The notes below the pieces were generated by a model. It ran no database searches. It had not been told where the DNA came from and was given only the letters and a program-made list of their open reading frames with translations. A program made the translations under genes and the position numbers. Positions 6,158-13,556 of a stretch of DNA of 32,611 bases are shown one piece after another (position 1 is the first letter of the stretch; every line of letters starts with the position of its first letter). This stretch comes from Candidatus Gastranaerophilus phascolarcticola (GTDB lineage Bacteria > Cyanobacteriota > Vampirovibrionia > Gastranaerophilales > Gastranaerophilaceae): NCBI GenBank assembly GCA_001899335.1, contig MOYE01000001.1, positions 206,140 through 238,750 on the forward strand. Reading direction: 5' to 3'.

Positions 6158-7495
6158 GTGTTAAATATTCAATTAGAGGAAAAGGAAGTTACAAGAGCTG
6201 ATATCAGAGCGTATTACGAAAGCGGCGTTAAATCAGAAAAGGATTTGCGCGTCGGTGTTGAATATGAACGCCTTCCGATTTTTGATGTTACTGGTGCAAA
6301 TGTTGATTATTACCACGAATTTGGAATATGTAATCTCCTTAGAAGATTTGCTAAAGAGGATAATTGGGATTATATAACTGATGATTTTAATATTATCGGT
6401 TTGAAAAAAGGACACCAAACAATTACGCTGGAGCCAGGCTGCCAATTTGAATACAGTCTTACCCCTAAAACTAAAATTTCTGAAATAAAAAGTGATATTG
6501 AAAACCTCGACGGAGCACTGAAAAAATGCTTGGATGATTTTGGGATTACACTTTTAAATTACGGGGTTTCACCGCTTGTGACTTACAAGTCTATAAATTT
6601 AATTCCGAAACACCGCTATAAAATTATGGCTAAATATCTTTGGGGAATTTTATCAGACGTTATGATGCGCGAAACCGCAGGGATTCAATGCTGTTTGGAT
6701 TATACCAGCGAAGAAGATGCCTCAAGAAAATTTGTACTTGCGAATAAACTTGTTCCGTTTATGAGCGCAATGTTTGCAAATTCGCCTATTCGTGGTGGTG
6801 TCGAAACGGGTTATAAATCGTTTAGGGCACTAAGCTGGCTTAATACTGATAATGACCGTTGCGGATTTGCACTTAATTTGGATGAAGAATTTAACTTTGA
6901 TACCTATATTGATAAAGTTCTAAAAACTCCAATGATATTTATTAATAAAGAAGAATTACCGATTGATCTTAACGGGCGTATTAACTTTGAACAATATATG
7001 TCTAAAGGTTGGGAAGGTTTCTTGCCAACGATGACGGATTATAAACTTCAGGCAAATCTGTGCTTCCCGGAAGTACGACTTAACCGTTTCCTGGAAATTA
7101 GGAACCAGGATTGCGTGAGAAAAGATTTGTTGTTGTCCATTTTGGCTATTTATAAAGGAATTTTATATAATTCTGTTGCGATGGATGAGGCAGAAGAGCT
7201 TTTGAAAGAATTTATTCATCTTGATTACTCTGAATTAAGATATGAAGTTCCGCGTTATGCGCTTCAGGCAAGGATTAAACACCGCAAAGTCGGCGATATT
7301 GCAAAAGAGTTAATAAAAATTGCGGAGAAATCGTTAAAGAGTCAAAAATGTCATGAGGCAAAATACCTTGGTGCAATAAAATCATATACAATGAAAGGCT
7401 TAACGCCTGCGGATGAAATCCTTAAAAACTGGCATGGGTGCTGGAATAAGGATATAAAAAAGATGTTGCGTTGGTTAATAAAACAAAGTGCTTGA
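6158..7495 (+). CDS. gshA: Glutamate-cysteine ligase, plant/cyanobacterial type (GCS2)
   Basis: A 445-residue protein starting at GTG 6158, placed by a strong AGGAGGG at 6148-6154. It catalyses ATP-dependent formation of gamma-glutamylcysteine, the first step of glutathione synthesis. Signatures of the GCS2 family are VGVEYERLPIF near residue 32, the glutamate-site region TLEPGCQFEYSLTP, PKHRYKIMAKYL, and an active-site stretch with IQCCLDYTSEEDASRKF followed by MFANSPIRGG. It resembles cyanobacterial and plant enzymes rather than the E. coli type. A glutathione synthetase gene is not in the window. The stop codon overlaps the -35 of the tRNA promoter downstream. Confidence 0.85.
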   Translation: MLNIQLEEKEVTRADIRAYYESGVKSEKDLRVGVEYERLPIFDVTGANVDYYHEFGICNLLRRFAKEDNWDYITDDFNIIGLKKGHQTITLEPGCQFEYSLTPKTKISEIKSDIENLDGALKKCLDDFGITLLNYGVSPLVTYKSINLIPKHRYKIMAKYLWGILSDVMMRETAGIQCCLDYTSEEDASRKFVLANKLVPFMSAMFANSPIRGGVETGYKSFRALSWLNTDNDRCGFALNLDEEFNFDTYIDKVLKTPMIFINKEELPIDLNGRINFEQYMSKGWEGFLPTMTDYKLQANLCFPEVRLNRFLEIRNQDCVRKDLLLSILAIYKGILYNSVAMDEAEELLKEFIHLDYSELRYEVPRYALQARIKHRKVGDIAKELIKIAEKSLKSQKCHEAKYLGAIKSYTMKGLTPADEILKNWHGCWNKDIKKMLRWLIKQSA

Positions 7496-7520
7496 CATTA
7501 AAATATGTTTGTTCTACCAT
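7492..7520 (+). promoter_or_regulatory. Promoter of tRNA-Val
   Basis: Consensus TTGACA (7492-7497), a 17-bp spacer, and TACCAT (7515-7520), with the tRNA starting 32 bp later. The -35 box overlaps the gshA stop codon. Confidence 0.75.
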
Positions 7521-7552
7521 AACAACTGTAGCCGATAGCAGAAAGGTTGCGA

Positions 7553-7628
7553 GGGCGTTTAGCTCAGTTGGTAGAGCGTCTCCCTTACAAGGAGAGGGTC
7601 AGAAGTTCGAGTCTTCTAACGCCCACCA
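7553..7628 (+). tRNA. tRNA-Val (anticodon TAC)
   Basis: A 76-nt cloverleaf. Acceptor arms GGGCGTT and AACGCCC pair completely, the D arm contains AGCTCAGTTGGTAGAGC, the anticodon stem TCTCC/GGAGA encloses CTTACAA (anticodon TAC, reading GUA and other valine codons), and the T loop is TTCGAGT. The discriminator A and the CCA end are encoded in the DNA. Confidence 0.97.
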
Positions 7629-7629
7629 T

Positions 7630-7660
7630 AAAAAAGAGGTCTAATTAAGACCTCTTTTTT
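7630..7660. terminator. Terminator after tRNA-Val
   Basis: AAAAAAGAGGTCT and AGACCTCTTTTTT are self-complementary around a short AT loop. Runs of A and T on both sides let it serve the tRNA (+) and the convergent gene at 7668-8180 (-). Confidence 0.92.
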
Positions 7661-7667
7661 ATTATGA

Positions 7668-8180
7668 TTATATTTGTGGGTAGCGTTCAATGTATACGAC
7701 GTCTCCGCTTTTCATAATTGTCCTTTCTGCCATCGCAGGATGAAGACTTCCTGCTAAGCGGGTTTGATGAAATAGCGTCTTTCTGTCTCCGGCACTTACT
7801 ATCTTTAACTCTGATGAACCATCTACGTTCCTTGTCTTTCTTGCAATTTCTTCAATTCTGTGATTATAATAAAAAACTTCTTTCTTAACTTCTTTTAATT
7901 TTTGTGAGGATTTATCATAGTATTCCTTTGCAAATGATAAAAGTTTGCTGTAACCATTCTCTGCTTTTTGTGATTTTTTCATATCCATTGAGCAGTCTTT
8001 TTTGATTAGCATAAATGTGTCGCCGCTTTTATCTTCATTCAATAACGCAATATCTCCGTTCCGTAAACGTTTTTGATAAACAGGACTTTGCATTTCAGCT
8101 ATTTCAAGGTTTGCCAGTCTCCCGTTTTTGGTTAAAGTGTTCCTACATATTGTAAAAAAGTTAACTTTTTTGGTTTTCAT
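7668..8180 (-). CDS. Hypothetical protein, 170 aa
   Basis: No family recognised. I place the start at the ATG at 8180 (MKTKKVNFFTICRNTL) because AGGAG (8186-8190 on the + strand as CTCCT) lies 5 nt upstream; the longer frame to 8255 would cross the promoter region. The product is basic and soluble, with no signal peptide or membrane helix. A Lys-rich probably helical middle (about residues 75-120) is followed by RKTRNVDGSSELKIVSAGDR and a C-terminal SGDVVYIERYPQI. A TATAAT-like -10 lies at 8203-8208 (minus strand). It shares a terminator with the tRNA and diverges from the EamA gene. No functional claim can be made. Confidence 0.6.
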   Translation of the reverse strand: MKTKKVNFFTICRNTLTKNGRLANLEIAEMQSPVYQKRLRNGDIALLNEDKSGDTFMLIKKDCSMDMKKSQKAENGYSKLLSFAKEYYDKSSQKLKEVKKEVFYYNHRIEEIARKTRNVDGSSELKIVSAGDRKTLFHQTRLAGSLHPAMAERTIMKSGDVVYIERYPQI

Positions 8181-8227
8181 AAATTCTCCTGATAGTATGT
8201 TATTATAACACTGATAAAAATTTTTTT

Positions 8228-8236
8228 TGCTATAAT
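8228..8236 (+). promoter_or_regulatory. Extended -10 element abutting the EamA start codon
   Basis: TGCTATAAT ends only 6 bp before ATG 8243, and no Shine-Dalgarno sequence fits between. The transcript would start at or next to the ATG, suggesting leaderless translation. Confidence 0.5.
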
Positions 8237-8242
8237 TATGTA

Positions 8243-9061
8243 ATGTTTTATACAATTTTTGCGGTTCTGCTGCGAATAGTAAGTAATTCCTATCTTAACG
8301 TATGTCAAAAATTTTTGACTAATCGAGGACAGAAGTCTTCGGTTGTCAATTTTTATACTTATTTAGGATTAAGCATACTTATTTTGCCAATAACGTCACT
8401 ATTTAGTGTCGAATTGATAAAATATGCTTTAATAATGGGAGCGTTGGGTGCGCTTGGAAACTATTTTATCATTAAAGCTCTTTCTATTGGCGAATTGTCA
8501 ATGCTGGCGCCGATTAATTCTTATAAACCTATTGTAGCTTTAATTGTTGGGTGGGTTTATTTGCATGAAATCCCGTCGGGATTGGCTCTTGTTGGGATTT
8601 TTCTTATAATTCTCGGAACTTATTTTATCCTAGATAAAAAAGACAGTGCATTGCATTATAAAGCTCTGATATATAGGGTTTTGGCTCTGATATTCTCCGG
8701 TACAGAGGCAATTTTTATTAAGAAAATTATACTCATGAGTGACGTTACGATTGCTTTTGTATACTGGGTACTTGCCGGATTCGTATTTACAGCTTTATTT
8801 GTATTGCCTGCGAGAAGAACGATGAAAATAGTTTCATACAAATATCAGATTTTACTGATTCTGGCGGTGGGCTTGATGCAATACGCAACTAACTTCGTTT
8901 TTGCACGTATGAATGTTTCTTATGCACTGGCTCTTTTCCAACTTTCGACACTATTAAGTGTCGTTTTGGGTGTAACAATGTTTGAAGAAAAACACCTGAA
9001 ACGCAAGCTGGCAGCCTCTTTGATAATGGTTGCAGGGGCTGTGGTAATTATTTTATGCTAA
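8243..9061 (+). CDS. EamA/DMT-family membrane transporter
   Basis: A 272-residue, very hydrophobic protein with about ten predicted membrane helices in two repeated halves, the drug/metabolite transporter (EamA) pattern. The end of the first half carries the typical segment MLAPINSYKPIVALIVGWVY followed by HEIPSGLALVGIFLIILG, and the second half repeats it with ALFQLSTLLSVVLGVTMFEE and KLAASLIMVAGAVVIIL. Members export or import small metabolites, amino acids or sugars; the substrate cannot be read from sequence. The ATG directly follows a -10 box without a ribosome binding site. The stop lies 5 bp from the convergent phosphopantetheinyl transferase stop. Confidence 0.88.
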   Translation: MFYTIFAVLLRIVSNSYLNVCQKFLTNRGQKSSVVNFYTYLGLSILILPITSLFSVELIKYALIMGALGALGNYFIIKALSIGELSMLAPINSYKPIVALIVGWVYLHEIPSGLALVGIFLIILGTYFILDKKDSALHYKALIYRVLALIFSGTEAIFIKKIILMSDVTIAFVYWVLAGFVFTALFVLPARRTMKIVSYKYQILLILAVGLMQYATNFVFARMNVSYALALFQLSTLLSVVLGVTMFEEKHLKRKLAASLIMVAGAVVIILC

Positions 9062-9066
9062 TGTCA

Positions 9067-9585
9067 CTATTTAGTGGCACTATTTTGGATATAAAGCTCA
9101 AAATGTTCAGAAGGATTTGAACTTAACGCCGTTAGAGTGTAGTTCCCTAATTTATAAGTTTTTGATGCTGCGGGAGTGGCGCCGAGTTTATATTTCGCTT
9201 CAAAAAAAGTCCAATCCTGATAAAATTCATCAGGTGTTGTGCACGAAAATTTCATGCGTTCGGCAATTTTTTTATAATCACGCGGCGTGTTTTCCTCAAT
9301 ATCTATGCCGCAGGCAAAATCCGAAAACGCAAGTGCGATAAATTCCCCTGAATGGCTTATACTAAAATGTTTTGCTCCGGATTTAAGAAGAGGTTTTTTA
9401 CCGTCAAAAATAATTTCTCGGTTTTCGATTTTGTAGAATTCTCGTAAAATTCTGTCGACCATAAGATAAGAAAGACAGTGTTCGTTAAGTTTTTTAGGGT
9501 CAGAAATTTCTTTCTTCTGAAACTCTAATAAAAGCTGTTGGTGAACACTATCTGCGTCAATAATTTCTATAACAAAAATATCCAT
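9067..9585 (-). CDS. 4'-phosphopantetheinyl transferase superfamily protein
   Basis: This enzyme type moves phosphopantetheine from CoA to a serine of acyl, peptidyl or aryl carrier proteins. At 172 residues it is shorter than Sfp (about 224) but has the core. FSISHSGEFIALAFS (74-88) is the CoA-binding segment, CGIDIEE (92-98) supplies the Mg-binding Asp95 and Glu97, and W-TFFEAKYK (125-133) matches the WxxKEAxxK motif with the first Lys replaced by Phe128, while Glu129 and Lys133 are kept. No polyketide or peptide synthetase is nearby, so it probably serves fatty-acid ACP or a distant cluster. The gene converges on eamA with 5 bp between stops. Confidence 0.85.
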   Translation of the reverse strand: MDIFVIEIIDADSVHQQLLLEFQKKEISDPKKLNEHCLSYLMVDRILREFYKIENREIIFDGKKPLLKSGAKHFSISHSGEFIALAFSDFACGIDIEENTPRDYKKIAERMKFSCTTPDEFYQDWTFFEAKYKLGATPAASKTYKLGNYTLTALSSNPSEHFELYIQNSATK

Positions 9586-9601
9586 GCCTTAATTTTAGCA
9601 T

Positions 9602-9633
9602 AAAAAATCCCCGCTTTCGCGGGGACTTTTTTT
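9602..9633 (-). terminator. Terminator of the 1209-aa protein gene
   Basis: TCCCCGC-TTTC-GCGGGGA (9608-9625) is a GC-rich 7-bp stem. On the minus strand it directly follows the stop codon and is followed by T6. Confidence 0.93.
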
Positions 9634-12600
9634 ATTTTTTAGGTATTGGACCCTCAAAATCTTTTCCGGTTGCTTCTTTATATTTATTTCTCGCTTCGGT
9701 TTCTGAATTTACGATATGTTCTTTGCCGTTGCAGTCTATAAAGTAGTACTTAGGTGTGCCCGGAATGCTTATAATATTAGCTTTACCGCCTGCAGCTCTG
9801 CCTTTATTATTGCCTCTTTCGTGTTGTGGAATTTTATGTTTTGCAATGGTGTAATTTTCTTTACGTTTTAATACTACGCCGTTGCCTAAATCCAAATCCA
9901 ATGGAAGCATCATTTGTTTTGGCGGGTTCGGGTTCGCTGCAGTGTAACCGTTACGAGCCTGGATTGCCCTGTAGACCTGTTTTAAAGATACTTTTTTAGG
10001 ATCCCAGTCGTAGGCTGCTGCAAAGTCGTACCATTCTGAACGTTCTCGGCTTTCTCTAAAATATGTTGGTTCATATTTTACGTCTTCGTTCTTTTCGGTA
10101 TCTTTGCCGTCCTCCATTGCAAGGCCAGCTTTGCAATCTACAGTCTCATTTCCGCAGTCGCCGTCATCATCGCCACCACCGCCGCCGCCTTCAACGACCT
10201 CCGGATCAGGTGTAGGAGGTACAGGGGTTCTGTCATCTACGCCTTTGTCTGACAGTACCTGTCTTCTGATAGTTTCTTTTCGCATACCTTCGTCTTTAAT
10301 TTTTGCGATATCAGGTAAGGATGCCAATACGTTTGCAATACCGGCGCCAATACCTATATTCAAGACGTTTTTAAGGTTGATTTTCGGGCTGCCTTTGGTT
10401 GTACCTTCGACTTTTTCTTCGCCGCTGTATTCAGCTTCACCCTCAACAAGGACATCGCCCTCGTAGTGAGCTTTACCTGTCAATGTAACTTCATCATCGA
10501 CATCTGCAACCCAGTGAACTGTACCGTCTGCGCTTACTACTTTTTTGTACGGAATTGAGACTTCGCCGCCTACTGTACCTGTATAGTGTGCAGTACCGGA
10601 GTAATCTGCGGTACCGGAGTAATCCGCCGTACCTGTGTAGTGAGCTGTACCGGAGTAGTCTGCGGTGCCGGAGTAACCCGCGGTGCCTGTATAGTGAGCT
10701 GTACCGGTATATCCTTGTTCATAAGGGATATCAATGCTGCCAGAGTATGGGAGTGAAACATCAACATCTTTGGTATATGAACCTATCGGAATACCATTCT
10801 GATAATCAGTGTGAGTTACAGGAACCGTACCATTTGCTGTACCGCTGTAATTACCGTGTGCTGTACCGCTAACAGTACCGGAGTATCCGACGTCACCCTC
10901 GTAGCCAACAGTACCGGAATAACCGACGCTGCCGGAATAGCCGACGTCACCCTCATAGCCAACAGTACCGGAGTAACCGACGCTGCCGGAATAGCCGACA
11001 TCACCTTCGTAGCCAAATTCTACGTATCCTGTAGCGTTGCCCTCAACAACGATGTCTTGGTGATAACCAACGTCACCCTCAAGGTGTTTTTGGTATCTGC
11101 CTGTAAGTGTTGCATCTGTTTCACCCTCATAGTGAACCATTTTAGCCCAAGGCACTGAACCGCTGTATTGTACCAGTTTGAAGAATTTGGATTCAACAAC
11201 TTTTGTTGTACTTAAATATTCTGCAGCTAACGCCCCGATACTACCGACAACGAAGCCTTTACCGAAAGCCTTAACCGTTGCCCCAACTTGCATACCGAAA
11301 GTTCTGTCACCTTCAATTTCGATACCTGCGGCTTTGAATGCTTTTGCGGCAAAACGTCTGTCTTTAAATTTTGTTTTAGCCATTTCGCCTTTACGGTCAC
11401 GCGTAACCTTTTTACGGTCTTGCATGTCAGCGTAAAAGTCAGCTTTATTTCTTGCATCAACGGCTTCATCGTTGTCTAAGTTGTTATCGTTAGACATTGC
11501 AAGCATATAGTTTTTGAATTTTTCACTTTTGAAAACCCAGCGTTGTTCTTCCATTTTAGGATCACCGTTTTCATCGTAAACAGGTCTTCCTTTTTCGTCC
11601 AGAACAGGTTTCTTGGTTGTGAATGTTTCGCCCAGGGGGGGGGTCTCTCCTTCCTTGGCTAATTCAGCGAAGTCCTCAGGATTATTTTGAATCCATTCTT
11701 TTATATCGTCATCAAGTTTATCATATTTGACAACTGTTTTATTGAATTTATTTTCAGCACGTTGTTTATCAATTTGAGTTTTTGCCATGATTTTGGCGAT
11801 ATCATCAAGATTGTCTGTCAGAAGTTTATTATTATCAGTATTAGCTTCGTCCATTGTCTTTTGAATCTTTTTCTCAAGTTTTTCAATTTTATCTCTGACT
11901 TTTTGAGGCAGAGCATTATAAGCCTCTTTTGTAGCGGCTTCACGTGCTTTTGTTCTTTCTTCTGTTAATTTGTTTGCTTCTTCAAGTTTATCCTGGTTAA
12001 GGGCTTCCTGAATTTTCTTTTGAGCCTCGACTTTTGCTTCAAGTCGTTTCTTTTCAAGGGCATCGGCTTCAACGTCTTTTCCGGCTTTACGAAGTCTTGC
12101 AACTTCTGCTCTGGTCGCAACGTTAGCCTCGGTTGCTTCTTTTCTTAGTCGTTTAGATTCATCAGTTTCAGCCTCTTCAAGCAGTTTGGCAATCTTTTCA
12201 TCGTATTCACGGTCTGCCATAATCGCTTTATTCTGAACCCTTTGAACTTCAGGAGTAATATTATCAGCTTTCAATTGGGCAATTTCTTCGCGCATTTTTT
12301 GTACTTCGGCAACACCTTTGTTGAATTTGCTTTCGCTTACAGCGTGAATTGCCATATCCTGAATTTTGCCCTCTGTAATATCAAAGGCATCAAGTGCTTT
12401 CAGGTCAAGAATAGCCTCGATTTGTTCGGTGCTCAAATGTTCACCTTCTTGAACCCAGTCTTTTTCCTGAACTTTTTCGTGAGGAGGTCTGATTGAGTTG
12501 TAAGCATCTAACGCTGCTTTATCACAAGCCTTTTCTCGTTTAGCCTGAAGCTCTTCAATTTGTTTTTTCAATTCTGCGCGTTTAGGGTCGCCGGCTTCAA

Positions 12601-13261
12601 GCGCGTTAAACTCTTCTTGAAGTGGTTTAATTTGTTCGTCCCATTTAGCACGAGGCTCTTCCATATATAATTTGCGAAGTTCTGCCTTTCTCGCCTCATA
12701 GCGTTCTTTTTCTTCTTCTGTTGCAAAACCCTCTGCTAAATATTTTGATTTAAGCATTTTTTCAGCTTTAGTATCGCGCATCATATTTTGAAGAGTTTGT
12801 TTTGTTTCACGAACCTCTTTTTGATACATGACTTGAACAATATCTTGCCTTGCCTCTGCCGGATTTTGTTTATAGCGTTCAAGGAAATATTGTTCCCATT
12901 TCTCTTCATTCATTTTGCGCATGTCTTTGTCATCCATCATATCAGGAGTAGTTTTTAGCGCATCTTGACGTAATTCCTCAAGTTTTTCTTTATCTTTTGC
13001 GGCAAGTTCTTCCGGGGTAAGGTCTTTTTCTGGAACTTCCTCCTTACCTTCGCCTTTTTCTACGGACATACCCGCTACCTGAAGATTGTCGTAGTATTCG
13101 TTGATATCTTTAATATCATAACCACGTTGGAGCAATCTCGCAATTTGTTTTGCCGCCTGCGGCGCGCTGTTGACGAATTCCTGCGTTTTAGGACTCAGTT
13201 TCTTCCAATCCTGTTCAGAAATTCCGTAGGTTGAATAATTTACTGCTACATTACCACCCAT
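9632..13261 (-). CDS. Giant coiled-coil and hexapeptide-repeat protein with in-frame C9 tract (probable surface or structural protein)
   Basis: A 1209-residue protein of no named family I know. AGAAAGGA lies 5 nt before the ATG. Layout: N-terminal globular part (1-75, no signal peptide); Glu/Lys/Ala-rich coiled coil (about 80-530); C9 tract at codon 540; a short mixed domain; a Gly-rich hydrophobic helix AFGKGFVVGSIGALAAEYL (about 665-685); a repeat domain (about 699-955) of hexapeptides such as GYSGTV, GYEGDV and HYTGTA; a second hydrophobic stretch IGIGAGIANVLASLP (about 967-985); a Pro/Gly/Asp-rich linker with two Cys; and a C-terminal domain of about 150 residues. The hydrophobic helices flanking the repeats suggest that part is displayed across a membrane, but the export route is unknown. 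It diverges from the adhesin gene at 13557. Confidence 0.75.
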   Translation of the reverse strand: MGGNVAVNYSTYGISEQDWKKLSPKTQEFVNSAPQAAKQIARLLQRGYDIKDINEYYDNLQVAGMSVEKGEGKEEVPEKDLTPEELAAKDKEKLEELRQDALKTTPDMMDDKDMRKMNEEKWEQYFLERYKQNPAEARQDIVQVMYQKEVRETKQTLQNMMRDTKAEKMLKSKYLAEGFATEEEKERYEARKAELRKLYMEEPRAKWDEQIKPLQEEFNALEAGDPKRAELKKQIEELQAKREKACDKAALDAYNSIRPPHEKVQEKDWVQEGEHLSTEQIEAILDLKALDAFDITEGKIQDMAIHAVSESKFNKGVAEVQKMREEIAQLKADNITPEVQRVQNKAIMADREYDEKIAKLLEEAETDESKRLRKEATEANVATRAEVARLRKAGKDVEADALEKKRLEAKVEAQKKIQEALNQDKLEEANKLTEERTKAREAATKEAYNALPQKVRDKIEKLEKKIQKTMDEANTDNNKLLTDNLDDIAKIMAKTQIDKQRAENKFNKTVVKYDKLDDDIKEWIQNNPEDFAELAKEGETPPLGETFTTKKPVLDEKGRPVYDENGDPKMEEQRWVFKSEKFKNYMLAMSNDNNLDNDEAVDARNKADFYADMQDRKKVTRDRKGEMAKTKFKDRRFAAKAFKAAGIEIEGDRTFGMQVGATVKAFGKGFVVGSIGALAAEYLSTTKVVESKFFKLVQYSGSVPWAKMVHYEGETDATLTGRYQKHLEGDVGYHQDIVVEGNATGYVEFGYEGDVGYSGSVGYSGTVGYEGDVGYSGSVGYSGTVGYEGDVGYSGTVSGTAHGNYSGTANGTVPVTHTDYQNGIPIGSYTKDVDVSLPYSGSIDIPYEQGYTGTAHYTGTAGYSGTADYSGTAHYTGTADYSGTADYSGTAHYTGTVGGEVSIPYKKVVSADGTVHWVADVDDEVTLTGKAHYEGDVLVEGEAEYSGEEKVEGTTKGSPKINLKNVLNIGIGAGIANVLASLPDIAKIKDEGMRKETIRRQVLSDKGVDDRTPVPPTPDPEVVEGGGGGGDDDGDCGNETVDCKAGLAMEDGKDTEKNEDVKYEPTYFRESRERSEWYDFAAAYDWDPKKVSLKQVYRAIQARNGYTAANPNPPKQMMLPLDLDLGNGVVLKRKENYTIAKHKIPQHERGNNKGRAAGGKANIISIPGTPKYYFIDCNGKEHIVNSETEARNKYKEATGKDFEGPIPKK
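10571..11014 (-). repeat. Two hexapeptide arrays with an 18-residue super-period
   Basis: Array 1 (10871-11014, residues 750-797) is eight hexapeptides ordered GYEGDV, GYSGSV, GYSGTV, repeated. Array 2 (10571-10714, residues 850-897) is eight units of HYTGTA, xYSGTA, DYSGTA type. Both repeat every three hexapeptides, i.e. every 18 residues or 54 bp. Looser xYxGxx units flank them. Confidence 0.9.
11635..11643 (-). repeat. C9 homopolymer within the giant repeat protein gene
   Basis: On the coding strand the run spans codons ACC-CCC-CCC-CTG (Thr-Pro-Pro-Leu, about residues 539-542). I traced the alternatives: one extra C gives TGA about 25 codons later, and one less C gives TAG about 55 codons later. 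Either change would remove the repeat and C-terminal domains. Confidence 0.88.
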
Positions 13262-13290
13262 AAGTGTCCTTTCTGCGCTTTTCCCCTATA

Positions 13291-13319
13291 GTTCTAGCGC
13301 CTTGTCTATTTTTTACCAA
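13291..13319 (-). promoter_or_regulatory. Possible promoter of the 1209-aa protein gene
   Basis: On the minus strand TTGGTA, 17 bp, TAGAAC. It is a moderate match and the best candidate upstream of the start at 13261. Confidence 0.35.
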
Positions 13320-13425
13320 TATGTGATATTGAATTCGGCGCGTTTTTTGTAAAAATTTAATCCTAATATGGACTAATTTTTTTATTTTTCTTGATATTAC
13401 AGGCTTTGAGTCTAAAAAATTAAAC

Positions 13426-13458
13426 TTTACAAATTGTAATATAGTTAAATTTTGTAAA
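13426..13458. promoter_or_regulatory. Spaced inverted repeat in the divergent promoter region
   Basis: TTTACAAA (13426-13433) and TTTGTAAA (13451-13458) are perfect inverted arms about 34 bp upstream of the adhesin -35. They could bind a dimeric regulator, though A/T-rich arms of this length can arise by chance. The rest of the 295-bp gap is A/T-rich and shows no gene. Confidence 0.3.
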
Positions 13459-13491
13459 ACTTTTTCCGGAAATAATCAATTTTTTTACACT

Positions 13492-13519
13492 TTGAACCGT
13501 TTATATAATTATATATAAT
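13492..13519 (+). promoter_or_regulatory. Promoter of the PilZ-adhesin gene
   Basis: TTGAAC (13492-13497), a 16-bp spacer, and TATAAT (13514-13519), about 38 bp before the chosen start. Confidence 0.65.
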
Positions 13520-13556
13520 TTGAAGAATGTGTTATTTAGAGAATATCGAGGTTGCT

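Noticed and set aside
10555..11158. Plus-strand frames opposite the hexapeptide repeats
   Set aside because: They are shadow frames of a repetitive coding region. The minus-strand frame is continuous for 1209 codons and has a good ribosome binding site and terminator.
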